64,000 nucleotides of DNA from Syngnathus acus (taxonomy: Eukaryota; Chordata; Actinopteri; Syngnathiformes; Syngnathidae): contig NC_051100.1 of assembly GCF_901709675.1 (NCBI RefSeq), forward strand, positions 8,838,786 to 8,902,785. Direction: 5' to 3'. Position numbers and translations under genes: made by a program. The notes beneath the pieces are model-generated. The model was not told where the DNA came from and searched no databases. It was given only the letters and a program-made list of their open reading frames with translations. Positions 38,655 through 51,867 of this stretch are shown here, piece by piece; the stretch's first letter is position 1, and every line of letters starts with the position of its first letter.

Positions 38655-41600
38655 ATGATACTCAGATACTTGCTCCCATCACTCCTCTTCCTCCACGCGC
38701 TCGCTCAAGGTAATTAAAAGACTTTTAATGCAATTTAATGCGTTAATTGAGATATTTTAATTGTAAATGCATGTGCGTTAAATTCGTAGATGGCGAGCAG
38801 GAGGACGACACCTCCTTCGACTTGTTCGAAGTTAGTCACATCAGCCGCAGGACGCTGGGGGCTAAACAATTCCGTGGCCAGAATTCTGATGCCCCCGCAT
38901 ACCGCTTCATCCGTTTCGACCACCTGCCCCCAGTGAGCCCCGCCATCCTCGGGCAAATAATGCGACAGATCCAACACAACGAGGGCTTCGTGTTCGTGGC
39001 CAGCATCCGCCAGGATCGCAGCTCTCGGGGCACCCTGCTGGGCTTCGAGGATGCCGAGGGTCGGCGCCAGTTTGAAATCGTGTCCAATGGACGCGCAAAC
39101 TCCCTGGACCTGGTCTACTGGCTGGAAGGGGCTCAAAACATCGTTTCGTTCGAGGACGTGGACCTGTCTGACTCCCAGTGGAAGAATCTGACCCTGCAGG
39201 TCCACGGAGAGAATGCCAACCTGTACGTGGGCTGCAGCCTGGTGGACAGCGTCATCCTGGACGAGCCTTTCTATGAGCACCTGCAGGCCGAGGGTAGCCG
39301 CATGTATGTGGCCAAGGGATCCATCCGGGAGAACCACTTCAGGGTGAGTCAGGCCTGCCATGCACTGGTGCTGCATGGGTAAGCTGTTTTGATTTTCAAT
39401 TATGGGTTAAGTTCATTTTAACCAACAGTTTGTACATTCCACAGCAGCTCATTGTTCCACATTTAGACACTAAATTGCAACTTTCCAAGTACCAGTGAAT
39501 GTGTATGTAGGGGGAGAGTGAAAGAATGAAGCCTTTATTTGTTTAATATATGCAAGCATGAATAGAAGCAGGAGAGGGGGGGGGGGGGGGGGGGGTTCTA
39601 GAATTTAAACAATGCATGATCTACTCTTTGGGTCAGTAGCTCAACCCAAGAGGACTTGGCTGGTTGAAGTTTTAATTTGAGCTGTTTGAGCTGTTCAAGT
39701 GCCCCTGAGCAAATTGCTGCAACCACAAACATCTCACCTTTGAGGTTTCCCCCTCCCTTAATCTCACATGTTTATGCGCCTGCGTATCAATTAGGTGTCA
39801 TGCTCCTTGAATTGCATGCAATAAAAATATGCAGCTGAGTGAAAATAGCATGATGTAAATATTTCAATCCCTATTTTCACGGGAGGCTCTAAAAATGTGG
39901 AACTTGTAAATTTTTAGATTTAATCAAAAAATATTTCAATGATCACCACACAAAAATAAACCGAGCATAGAGCATAAAAAAATGCATACAGAGCCAACTA
40001 ACAAGGACAGTTTTTGAAAGAAAATAAAAAAAACATGACATTCCAGATTAACTATATAGGAAAGTAGATACATAGGAAGTATGTCCACTGATCCCTCCAA
40101 CTTTATTTTCCAAAATTAAGACCTTAATTATGCACACTAAATCTTGCTCACATTTTTTTTTTATATGTAAAGTTTTGAACTTTGGACAAAGTGGCCTTAA
40201 CAAATGTTTTCTTTAGCCCTGGATGGATAGATAGATGGATATGCTGCAAAACCACATGTAGATTTGATAGCATAATGATCATTTTATTATGTTTGTCTTA
40301 CCAAACAGGGTCTCCTACAGAATGTGCGCTTCATCTTTGATACCACAATTGAGGACATCCTGCTGAGTCGAGGCTGTGATGTCTCTAAGCAAGGTAAAGT
40401 CTCTTTTTCTTTTCTGTTTTTTTATCCCTCTGAAATGACTTTACATTCTGTTCATTGGTACTTAAACAGCAGTCACCCACCAAAGAGTTCCCCAATGTGT
40501 TCAACCAGTGCGGTTTCTATTTGTGTGACCTCGAGAAGCCAAAGGTTATGTCAAACATAATTATATTTGCAGATGTGCGTGAGTGTGCAGTCAGATGAGA
40601 ACCGCACTAAGTTCCCACACCAAAAGTTTCACTGCGTGCGCTCAGCTGACTCACAATTTGAACTTCGTTTTTAAAGTGGGTCAAAGGAATTGCAGATTAG
40701 ATGTGTGGCAAGATTTCCCAGCATTACCATCAAGAAAAAAACAGTTAGTGGCCTGAAGGTTGTGAGGTGGCGTGGACCGCAAAAATACACGTACACACTA
40801 TTATTTCCATTGCACAGGACCACGAGTAAAGCCATGGGAAAGAAAATACGAAAGGGAAAGCGGATACAACACTGCGGAGTGAGCCTCGACATACAGCTGC
40901 ACATACGCACGCACATTCAGTGAAGTCACTACATTGGCTGATTAGGTTGCTTTTCTCAACTCAATCAAATCTCTCATGAGAAATCGTAGCTGCTGATCCT
41001 CAGCGGTGCTCAAAATAAATAAATATGTATCTAATTGTGTTATTGATTACCCGGTCTGAATACAAAGTGAATCCATATGAGATGTGCTTTGCGTGCCACA
41101 AGCAGGTTTAAAATTCCAGCATTTATCTTAAAAATGTCTCAAAAAGTGAGGAGAAAAAGGGTGACAAGCTACCAGTAATCGTTTTTGGAATTTTGAGAGA
41201 AAAATGTAGTGTGTCTCAGGGAGTGAATGGTGTGTGAATCCTTTCATACTTGTCATGCACACGCAGCATGAAGCCCTCCAGAGATTTGAATGAATCCAGC
41301 AGACCAAGCTGGAAAGAAAAGGCAACTTTTTAACTCAAGCCGGTTTGTTGTCAGGCAATTTTGGGCGACTTGTTGATTTAGAGTGCCCTGTTCTGCCATT
41401 AATCTTTGCCTATTTATAAAGCCTGATCCAAAGTTTTACTTTCTCTGTCACCCATTCACTTAATTCATCATGTCATAACTCCCATTTTGTGGTTTCAGGA
41501 AGAAAAGCAATCTTAAACTGGGTGGAAGCAAATGCTTAAAATGTCATGTGGCTTATTGGGCTGTAAAGATGTCATACTGTATGCATGAGTGGCATCTGTG

Positions 41601-44600
41601 GACTTTCCACTTTGTGCTATTGAGATCACAGCTAGCTACTAGCAACAGTTGCTCATTTCTTTGGATTAATCCATGAATTACATATTTGTTGGCAATATTT
41701 TTACAATTTTCATCGGTCACAAGTTGTAAAGGCTTCTGAAATTTGAAATACACAATCATGATATATATATACCCCACCATGTGTTCCTGCACTTTCGATA
41801 CTATATCGCTATCGCAGCCAATATCGGATCTTGACACCCTGAACTCTGTATAATTGATTGATTATACTGTGTTAAACTGATATACTCTATTTTTCGGACA
41901 ATAAACCGCACTTAAAATCCATAAATTTACTCAGAAATCGACAGTGCGTCTTATAATCGTAAAATACGGTAATGTCGCTATTTACTTGGCTGACACTATA
42001 GATATCGCCATCTCAATGCAATGTCAAGTCAGGTCAGGGAGAGAAGAGATACTAAAGTTAATCTATATTGGTTGTATTGTTTTTGCTTTGTGATCATATA
42101 GAACATCAAAATAGCCAGCCTCGAAATAAGTTCATCCATGTGGTCAGTTTATATTGTGTATGTCCACTTATCCGAAGGATCATGAAGATTTATGACATTT
42201 CTCATCTCAGAGGAGAACACCCACATTTGCAAGTTCTCTACTGCCGCCCACTCCCTTCACCCCCACCCAGTCTCCCACTCTCCCTCAGCTAACCGTGGAA
42301 AGATTAACCGTCTCCTTGACTGCTGACGGAGCATCTGCTTTTGGGAACACAATAAACACTCTAATCCTCACATTGTCGTGCTTGGCCTGGGAAATCCCTG
42401 CTTTGCCTGACTTCTGTTTTCCATCCCTCTGATGTCTCCTGTCTTCCAGATGATGCCAACATTGTGAGCGAGAGCTCAGAGATTGTGGATGTGAGTCCTT
42501 CCATCACCACCAACATCATTGGGCAGAAAAGAGGTGACGTGGGCTCTGAGATGTGCGACCGTTCCTGCGAGGAGCTGAGCACTATGTTTCAGGAGCTCAA
42601 TGGTCTCAGAGTGGTTGTCAGTAATCTTATTGACGGCCTGCAAAAAGTGGTAAGTAGCAAATGATGGGATGATGTAACCAGATTCTGTTCTGGGTGATAT
42701 ATTGATTCATTTTCAGCAAGACGCCTTGGAGGAAATGTCATTGTCATTTGTCGTGTCATTTTAGAAGGTGAGAGGTTACGAGATAACCCAGATTTATTGA
42801 AAAGCAGCAAGTGACCGCAGGGTTGTACCTGAGGTAGTGCTATGCATTTGACTCCTGTGATAGTATGTGGCATTGTGTGTCAGACAGATTTTATGACATG
42901 CAACATGTGGATATAGGAAGTGTTCCCGTGACAGCGTCGGGGTCCAGCCTAATGTCTGGCTGTGTTTAAACAGCCCATGTGTTTCCTCAGGGAGCCTCCC
43001 AGCAATAAGAGAGTCTGGGCACGGAGCTTGGAAAAAAAGTGGTCGAGATGAAAAGGGTCCCTGAGGCTCTTCCAGACCGAGTGGTGTCTTAGAATCTAAC
43101 GCCGCAACACTGCTGCCTTCCTTCTTCAGCACACAAAATCTTGGCAGCAGTTTATCCACGGACACTTGCCAAGTGTGCAGGAGTCCAGCCACAGACTTTA
43201 CTGCTCTCCAATTGGGTTGGAAGTTACAATGAAATTTTCGGAACTGTTTGTTATTTATAGTCATTCGAACCACATTTACAAGTATTTACATTTTCTCATC
43301 AATCATTCCTCCTTGTGGTCTATTTACATTTACTCTGAGCCTATTGTGCCTCAAAGCAAGCAGTGATTGATAGGTGGATGTTTTCATTTGGACTGTATTT
43401 TGGTGCAATGATAGTTTTTTTTTACTCATTCTTGATTGTTATCCACACCTACAGGTGCCGACCTTAATGACACACGGCAAACTATTGCATTAGAACGATT
43501 GGGACACCTCTAAATGCAAACATATCTGTGCTTTTTGTATGTCAGACGGAGGAGAACACCGTTATGAAGGAGGCCCTCGGAAAGATGAAAAACACCAAGG
43601 AGAAGAACATGTGCTGGCAGGATGGCCGACTTTTCGACGACAAGGAAGACTGGGTTGTCGACAGCTGCACCAAATGTACCTGCCAGGTAGAGCTGACTCA
43701 AATGGAACAACTTCATTTCTTCAGGATGTGGTACAAAACCATTTGATGAATTAAGCGCTGAAGTGCTGAAGCTGGATTATTTTTCTGGAAATATGAGAAT
43801 GACTGCCTCTGTGAGGTCCAAGTACATACACAACCCCCACATGGATATCCAGATTATATTGAATCCACACTCCGCTAGCAAAATAAATTGCCGTAATATT
43901 GAGAGATTTGTACGGAGATTGGGTTATTTTATCCATCAACAATAAAAACAATATATTTTTGTAACATGACGAGTTCTACAAAATCGAACTTAATTGTTGT
44001 TGATGACAGGAGTCCAAGGTAGTGTGTCACCAAATTACCTGCCCCGCAGTGGCCTGTGCCAGCCCTACATTCGTCGATGGCGAGTGTTGTCCTGTGTGTC
44101 TGCGTAAGTACTTAGTGGCAGCAACTATTGCTCCGATTCCTCCTCCCGCTTACCAGCACTATTGTACACATTCAACTCCACTTGATTTGCAGGATTTATC
44201 TTTCATTTAAGAAATGCTTCGAAAAAATGTTAGCACACTTTGATCGTGTTCCTCGAGGACCAGTTTCCTGGATGTTGTATAAATCTCCCGGCTGCAAGGT
44301 CTGGATTATCCCGATCATGTGAATCAGGTCTGTTGCAGCAGGGAAACATTTAAAACATCTAGTAAACCGGTCCTCAAGAAACGGGACCAAGATTGATTGT
44401 TACATAGTATAACCAGACGTTATGATTAATGTTTTCCATTTATTAGTTTGATAAATATATGACATTAGGCACGATTTGAATAAAAACAAGTAAAAAAACA
44501 AATTCAATAAAAAGAACAAAATAAAAGGAAACATCATACTTGTACGTATGATTGCTAACGGACGGTACATGTGTTTGCCATTATGTGTACAAGTATGATG

Positions 44601-47600
44601 TTTCCATTTATTTATCTATTCATTTTTTTAACATGTGTGGGTTATAGTTTTTTTTTTATAGTCTTATGTCATGTTATGTTGTGCCTTGCCCTTTATGCGC
44701 TCTTGCTTCAATTTTAATTTCCCTTCAAGGGACAATAAAAAGTTTCTGATTCTAAACTTTTACCACATATTCAATCGATGCATTTGTAACGAGTAAAAGT
44801 TTATAAATGCGCGTACGCCAATTAAAACTGCTGTTAATTATATTTGTGCTTTTAATTTTGTCTAGCAAAAGGCAGCGACCATGGCTGGTCCCCGTGGTCT
44901 GAGTGGACAGAGTGCACAGTCACCTGCGGGACTGGAACTCAACAGAGGGGACGGTCATGTGACGCAACCAGTAACCCCTGCACAGGACCTTCGATACAAA
45001 CTCGCAAGTGCAGCCCAGGAAGATGTGACAGTCGCGGTAAGAATACGACTCATTTTTATGATCTTTTGTTATTTTGATAATGTCCTCCAAATGTGAAGGG
45101 AGCTGGTCAGCTTGCATGGTGTGCCCAGTAGAAGTCATTTCCAAATAAACCCTTAACTCATGTCCCAAAGCCCAGTGACTCACTTTTGGCCATTCACTCT
45201 AGTCATTTTATATAAAATGTCAGAGTTTGGGGATTTTTGCTACATATTGTTGGATGAAATGAATTTATTGGCTTCTTGAGGGATTGTCCTGTTATTGCTA
45301 GAGGCTAACATTACACCATCTGTGTGACGTAAACACTGCCACAAGAATCTTGGGGTATCTTTGAAAGTGAGCCATGGCCTCCAACATCACATAATATTTA
45401 CTTGTAGAACCCGTGGCTGAGATTTTTTTTTATATCTTGGCAAATTAGACTGCTTTTTTGTGTGTTTAACTCTTCGAGGATAATTTGCATCTGTGCCGCT
45501 TGCTTTGTATACCTGATGTTTCAGTTCGCCAGGATGGTGGATGGAGCTTGTGGTCACCTTGGTCATCGTGCTCTGTGACATGTGGAGAGGGCCAGATCAC
45601 CAGGATACGCCACTGTAATGCCCCCATGCCTCAGCTGGGGGGCAAAGACTGCGAAGGGAACGGCAGAGAAACTCAGCGCTGTACTGCAGAGCCGTGTCCG
45701 AGTGAGTATCACAGCAGCGCTATGATTCACGAGGTGTTTTGGACTAGCCTTGACCTAAATCTCATTAAGTTTCATCTAGTGTTAAGTGAATATACTCCAT
45801 GTAATCTTGAAATGAACTGTTTTCATGAGCTGTTTTTTGTCATGTGGGAGAATCTGCAAACACTATTGTGCTGCTGACACAAAATCTGTTTTATCAGTCG
45901 ATGGAGGTTGGGGGCCTTGGTCTCCATGGGCAACCTGCTCAGCATCATGCGGTGGTGGGATCAAAAGTCGCAAACGTGAATGCAACAGCCCTCATCCTCA
46001 GTATGGTGGCAGGAAGTGTATCGGAGAGGTCAATGACAGGGACAGCTGCAATAAAAAAGACTGTCCCGTTGGTAAGACAGACTTAGATTGTGATTCTGTT
46101 GAAATGTCTGGATCCATTTTCAGACTTTAAAGATCTCTCTCTCTCTCTTTTAATGACTCCACGACATTTGTTTACTTTATTTTCATTTGCAGATGGCTGC
46201 TTATCTAACCCCTGCTTTGGGGGTGTGGACTGCACCAGTTCTCCAGATGGCTCCTGGGAGTGTGGGCCATGCCCAGATGGTTACCGTGGTAATGGGACCA
46301 ACTGTGAAGATATCAATGAGGTAAATGTTTGTTTGTCCGATGACATGTAATCAAGAGGGATATTCAAGACTGATGGGCTTTTTTATTTCTTTCCCGCCTC
46401 CTTCAGTGTGACATGGTGTCTGACATCTGCTTCAACGCGGGTGGATTGCAGCGATGCGTCAACACCGATCCAGGTTTCCACTGCCTGCCCTGCCCTAAAC
46501 GCTACAAGGGCACACAACCTTTTGGGATGGGCGTGGAGGAGGCTAAGAAGAACAAGCAGGTGAGGCATAGGTCTTGCCTGAAGTTGACATACAATGGTCA
46601 ATATTTGTCATAAAATAATAGTGGCAGCATTAAATCTTCTAAAATCAAATTACAAAAGTATCCACAACAAATCTGTGAGTGAGTGAGAATATACATATAT
46701 ATTTGGATAACAACATCTTTTGAAGCTCACTATTTCCACAATTAAAGATACACTGGATCTTTGACTAAACTACTCCTTGCCCCTTTACTGGCTTTTGCAG
46801 ATGCTCGCCTATGATGCCATGCCCCAGTTACTCAGTTATTTGATTTGGGTATACTGAAATTGTCTCACCGCTTGGCAGGAAATGATTCCATTTCAGAGTT
46901 TTTGATCAAAGGCCCGCTTTCAGTGCCACTCTTTGTGCTCATGGAGTGGCTTTCAATGCAGTCATATTTTGGTCGGCCCGTAATGAGTGGCAGCCTTATG
47001 TGGTGAGCCACAGTGGGATGTTTGATGCATTAAGTGAGATTTTATCAAATCAGTAATGCTCTGAAGTACTTTGTCTAAAATCTATTGCTTAACCATCTAA
47101 CTTTGGAGCTGATGTTATCTTGACGGATGACAATAATCTGACACCATTCTAAACGTAATCCTTTCTTTTGGGGTCACGCAGGTGTGCGAGCCAGAGAATC
47201 CCTGCAAGGACAAGACACACAACTGTCATAGATCTGCTGAATGTATTTACCTCAGCCATTTCAGTGATCCAATGTTCAAGTGTGAGTGTCGTACCGGTTA
47301 TGCTGGTGATGGCTATATCTGCGGGGAGGACTCTGACCTCGATGGCTGGCCCAATCAGAACCTTGTTTGTGGAGCCAATGCCACCTACCATTGCAAGAAG
47401 GTCGTCTATGTTATTCAATTACCTCTTGTTATACCCCCCTCCCCTTGCGAAGCAGCAATTAATTAGAAGCCCTGTTCTCCTTTCCAGGATAACTGCCCCA
47501 GCCTACCCAACTCTGGACAAGAAGACTTTGACAAAGATGGCCAAGGAGACGCTTGTGATAAAGATGATGACAATGATGGAATCTTGGATGAAAGGGTGTG

Positions 47601-50600
47601 AGATGTTTGTTTGACATATTTGCACAGCTGACTTGCAGATTCCTCTAACAAGTGTATTTTTTCCACCTCAGGACAACTGCGCCCTCCTTTACAACCCTCG
47701 GCAGTTTGACTTTGACAAGGATGAAGTAGGTGACCGTTGTGATAACTGCCCTTATGAGCACAATCCTAACCAGATTGACACGGACCACAACGGGGAAGGA
47801 GATGCCTGTGCTATAGACATTGATGGAGATGGTAAAAGAATTCCCAAACTGGGATAATTATTGCCAAGCCACTGTTGTCTTCTTAACCCGGAATCCAACT
47901 TTGTTTCCGTAGAAATCCTCAATGAGAATGACAACTGCCCTCTCGTTTACAATACGGACCAGAAGGACACAGACATGGATGGAGTTGGCGACCAGTGTGA
48001 TAATTGTCCCCTACTGCACAATCCTCTGCAGGTACTGTAAAACACACTTCACATCACGTCTCCATACTCCTAATCTTTTGTATTGTCCCAATAGATGGAC
48101 ATAGACAACGACTTGGTTGGAGATCAGTGTGACAACAACCAGGATATCGACGAAGACGGCCATCAGAATAACCAGGACAACTGTCCGTACGTGGCCAACG
48201 CCAACCAGGCTGACCACGACAAGGACGGCAAAGGAGATGCATGTGACTTTGATGATGATGATGACGGAGTGCCCGATGACAAGGACAACTGCAGACTGAC
48301 CCCCAACGCAGACCAACTGGACTCTGATGGTGAGAATCACAAGTTGTTTGGCATTTATAATCATTTTCATTCCACATAAAGTACATAAAAGTATCAACGT
48401 CATTACAATATCGTCGATGATTTACAATTTACTATGACTAACTTTGAACTCTACGGAGGGGAATAAATCAAATTCATTGACCACCTCTAACCAAAAAGCC
48501 AAATGGTCAGATGATGGCTCAAGCGTAGGTGCCAGAAATTGCTTTACAAGATGGTTGCTATCAGCCTCAAAAAATTATATAATAATATTATGTAATAACG
48601 AAGGCCACGGAAATAATCTTGTCATACAAAGAAACAGTAATTATTAGATTGGCAGCGGAATTTGATCGATGGAATAAATTATGGTTGTCCGTGATCATGT
48701 AGTTCCTGTTCAGTATCTGCGGATGTGGCGTTCAATGACAGTGACACATGTGAGGTTTGTCGAAGCAATACAAATTTCTGATAATTGAGTGTACCTGTAC
48801 ACAAGAAAACACCTGTGATGATGCCACTCTCCCTCATCTGGTATTCAAGTTTGCTCTGTTGAGTTTTTCTAATGTCGTGCATGAAATGCGCCAGCGGAAA
48901 GATTGGAGTGTTGGCATCGGTGATGTCATTCCACATGACTTCAGCGAGCAGCCCAAAAGGGCACATGCCAGCTTGTTAAGTTTGTATTTGTTTTAGCTTT
49001 GCTCTTGATTAGTTTGCTGTGCCCAAATTGTGCAGGGTTACCTGGAGTTTATACAGCTGTGTGTAACTGGAAACAGACTGCTGCGAAGGAAAGCCCTGGT
49101 CACCCATGCGTTCACTCTCTTCACAGCTTGTCAGATAGTGTTTATTTGACAGGAGTGTAGTCTGGTGTGCCATAACAAACATGATGACAGAAAGCAGCCA
49201 GCTACTTCCATGCAGCGGCCTTCATGAGTCACGGTAACCTTTCCGCTGGGAGCTCCAAGCCTGCTGTCTGGCTCAAGTGGACCTCGGATATCATCAGTGA
49301 TAGTTATCACGCCATGACAAAAGATGGCTACTTCATCCTTAGTGATGTGGAAAATGTGCCTAACTATGCTCACTTCATTAGGAATCAAATGTTGTATCCA
49401 TTTGTATATTAGCAGGGTCGCTGTGATATACTAAATTTCCAGTATGAATAAGTTCAAACCTGTCCTCTTGTGTCTTTTTTTTTTTTTACCAGGTGATGGA
49501 AGAGGTGATGCTTGCAAAGATGACTTTGACAATGACAATATCCCAGATATCCTCGACGTGTGTCCGGAGAACAGCGCCATCAGCAGCACAGACTTCAGGA
49601 AGTTCCAGATGGTCCACTTGGACCCGAAGGGAACCACTCAAATCGATCCCAACTGGGTGGTGAGGCACCAGGGCAAAGAGTTAGTGCAGACTGCCAACTC
49701 TGACCCAGGCATTGCCGTAGGTGAGCATGGCTTGTAAAATTACAATCGGTAAAGCAGAATTAGGTTTGAATGATCATGCGTTTGTCCTCGCACCGCCAGG
49801 TTTCGATGAGTTCAGTGCTGTGGACTTCAGTGGCACAATGTACGTCAACACAGACAGGGACGATGACTATGCAGGCTTCGTTTTTGGCTACCAGTCGAGC
49901 GGGCGCTTCTATGTGGTAATGTGGAAGCAGATCACACAAACTTACTGGGAGGACAAGCCCTCCAAGGCCTTCGGCATTTCTGGCGTGTCACTCAAAGTGG
50001 TCAACTCCACCACCGGCACTGGAGAACACCTCAGGAATGCTTTGTGGCACACGGGCAACACTCCTGGAGAGGTAGGCTACAATTTGAAATGTTTTTTTTT
50101 TTTTTTTGCTTGCTTGCTTTAAACGCCCTGCTGTGATTAATTTAATATAGGTACGCACTCTGTGGCATGACCCCAAAAATATTGGATGGAAAGATTACAC
50201 AGCTTACAGGTGGCACCTCATCCATAGACCGAAAACTGGTTTCATCAGGTAACATATTCACTTTGTTATTCTGTTTTCAAAATCATACAAGAAGAGGTTA
50301 ATACTTCTTTTGATACAGCTTATTGTGTGTGACTAGATTGTGAATATACCTAGTAAAGAATTATAATGAGTTTTGTCACATTTGCAGAGTTGTTGTATAC
50401 GAGGGTAAGCAGATCATGGCTGACTCGGGACCAGTTTATGACAAGACGTTTGCTGGCGGAAGGTTAGGATTGTTCGTCTTCTCCCAAGAGCTGGTCTTCT
50501 TCTCGGACCTCAAATATGAGTGCAGAGGTTAGTAGAAAACATTTGAAACATCTTGAATGACGTCATGATTTTCATGAACTTGTAGGCGTTCATATTCCGA

Positions 50601-51867
50601 GTGTCATGAGCCCATCCTGGCTTCATGACAACATGCTCTTTTGTGTTATATTGTGTTTATTGCGAGGGAGCGTGTGAACAATGCAGCCTGTGTGTCTTTT
50701 TTTATATCAGCTATAGAAACTCCAGGGAAAGTGCGGAATTGAAAAAAGCCAAATAGTTTATCGTTAGCACTTACACTGTAGTTGTCATACATTGAATGTG
50801 TTGGACTCAGAGCTGTGCAACTTCTAAAAGGAAAGTAAAGCACAAGCTCGGGATTTTCCAAACTTATCATGTCAAGACCCAAAAGTAAAAAATTGGTTCA
50901 CGTACAGTAATATCTAACTCTATTCATCATGTGCAGCGTTCAACATAAACAGCTAGCAGATGTTAATAAAAGGCCTAGCCTTGAGTTTCTTTTCAAGAAC
51001 GAATGTTTTCAAAATAAAATACACAAAATACTCCCACATGTGAACAAATTGTTGCAAATAAGATTTGTCAACGGGAACACACAAATACTCAAGATAAAGA
51101 TCATAAGTTTATTCAAGACCATGTTGCAAAAATGAATCCATGCCAATGACTGTCTCAGCAGCAAAATTATATTCTAAACTACAAAGATTAATATCATTCA
51201 CCCAAGGGTGAACCTAATCATCATCAGAATTCTGCAACTTGGTCTTGTGTTGACTGACAATTCAGCAAATGTTGAGGATCCAGATAACGGAGTGAATACA
51301 AAATTTGCTCTCCCCTTGTTAACACTGCATGACTCTTTGACGTGTGCCCAATACCGCAGTGAGTTGAATGTTTGTTTAAAATCAGGCATATCCCCAAAAA
51401 AACGCTCTATCGCACAAGAAGCCTTCAATTGTTTCGCCGGCTCTTGAATTGTATTTAAAGTCGTAAAACCCTTCAACGTGTCTTTTGATATTCAGATGAG
51501 CTGGACTTGCCGACAAGGTTGACAAGGTAACTTCGTGTGTGTTACGTGTTGTGGCAAAATATTCCAAAGATAATGTCATGCTCTATTTTGTGCTTGTCAG
51601 CCTTTTTTGTGTACAATGCACCAGATGCATTGTGGAAGACCTTGAGTATGCGTGCGCGCCTGTGTTTGCACATAATGTGTGTTTCAAGGACTTCCAACTT
51701 TCTGTCCAGCATTGAAATGTGGAAAAGCCTGCAGACCTCTTGCAATCATTCATGATGCCCATGCACACGTTTGTTGCAGCGCTTTTGACTGTGATGCTCT
51801 CACCACGGTGTCTTGATTACAAACAAGTAATAGCCACTATTTCCTCCATGTTTCCGCAGATAACTGA
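38655..51867 (+). CDS. thbs2: thbs2, thrombospondin-2, complete
   Basis: Secreted trimeric matricellular Ca-binding glycoprotein that restrains angiogenesis. Coding exons: 38655-38709, 38790-39343, 40309-40393, 42450-42649, 43546-43686, 44010-44103, 44866-45036, 45525-45701, 45898-46071, 46193-46320, 46407-46559, 47182-47400, 47488-47595, 47672-47831, 47913-48031, 48095-48329, 49493-49720, 49800-50071, 50151-50248, 50388-50527, 51860-51867. They total 1172 residues, the human length. Order: signal peptide 1-18; laminin-G-like N-terminal domain 19-210; oligomerisation segment with C267 and C271; VWC 319-376; three TSP1 repeats with tryptophan triplets at 384/387/390, 440/443/446 and 497/500/503 (CSVTCG at 449-454); EGF-like 551-692; Ca-binding TSP3 repeats with RGD at 928-930; lectin-like C-terminus. 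The last exon adds only Asp-Asn-stop. The donor after 47400 is atypical (GTCGTC). The domain set excludes thbs3-5; thbs1 is disfavoured by the closer match to THBS2. Confidence 0.96.
39576..39595 (+). repeat. G20 homopolymer in thbs2 intron
   Basis: Twenty consecutive G, 230 bp after the large N-terminal-domain exon. Such runs are rare, unstable and hard to sequence, so the length may be inexact. Confidence 0.9.
40394..42449 (+). other. thbs2 intron before the oligomerisation exon (2.1 kb)
   Basis: Holds the 85-bp MITE at 41885-41969 and short simple repeats. No other feature recognised. Confidence 0.5.
41885..41969 (+). mobile_element. 85-bp TA-flanked MITE, diverged
   Basis: The left end CTCTATTTTTCGGACAATAA and the inverted right end CCGTATTTTACGATTATAAG pair imperfectly. 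Both are followed inward by a CGCACT-type word, and TA flanks both sides (41883-41884, 41970-41971). It appears to be a short relative of the 31471-31807 and 59208-59373 elements, inside a thbs2 intron. Confidence 0.75.
44237..44396 (+). mobile_element. Nonautonomous hAT-like repeat fragment in thbs2 intron
   Basis: The imperfect inverted pair TTCCTCGAGGACCAGTTTCC and ACCGGTCCTCAAGAAACGGG encloses TGTTGCAGCAGGGAAACATT and TAAAACATCTAG. These words recur in a very abundant fish DNA-transposon-derived repeat ending in CCTCGAGGACCGG (from memory). No clean target duplication was identified. Confidence 0.5.

Noticed and set aside
38735-39376. 213-codon open frame on the minus strand opposite the large thbs2 exon
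   Set aside because: The plus strand here encodes the thrombospondin N-terminal domain with clear homology and splice sites; the antisense frame is a by-product of GC-rich codon use.
48011-48403. 130-codon minus-strand open frame within thbs2
   Set aside because: It mirrors the Asp/Gly-rich calcium-repeat exons, whose GAC/GAT codons read in reverse give Val/Ile/Leu-rich false frames.
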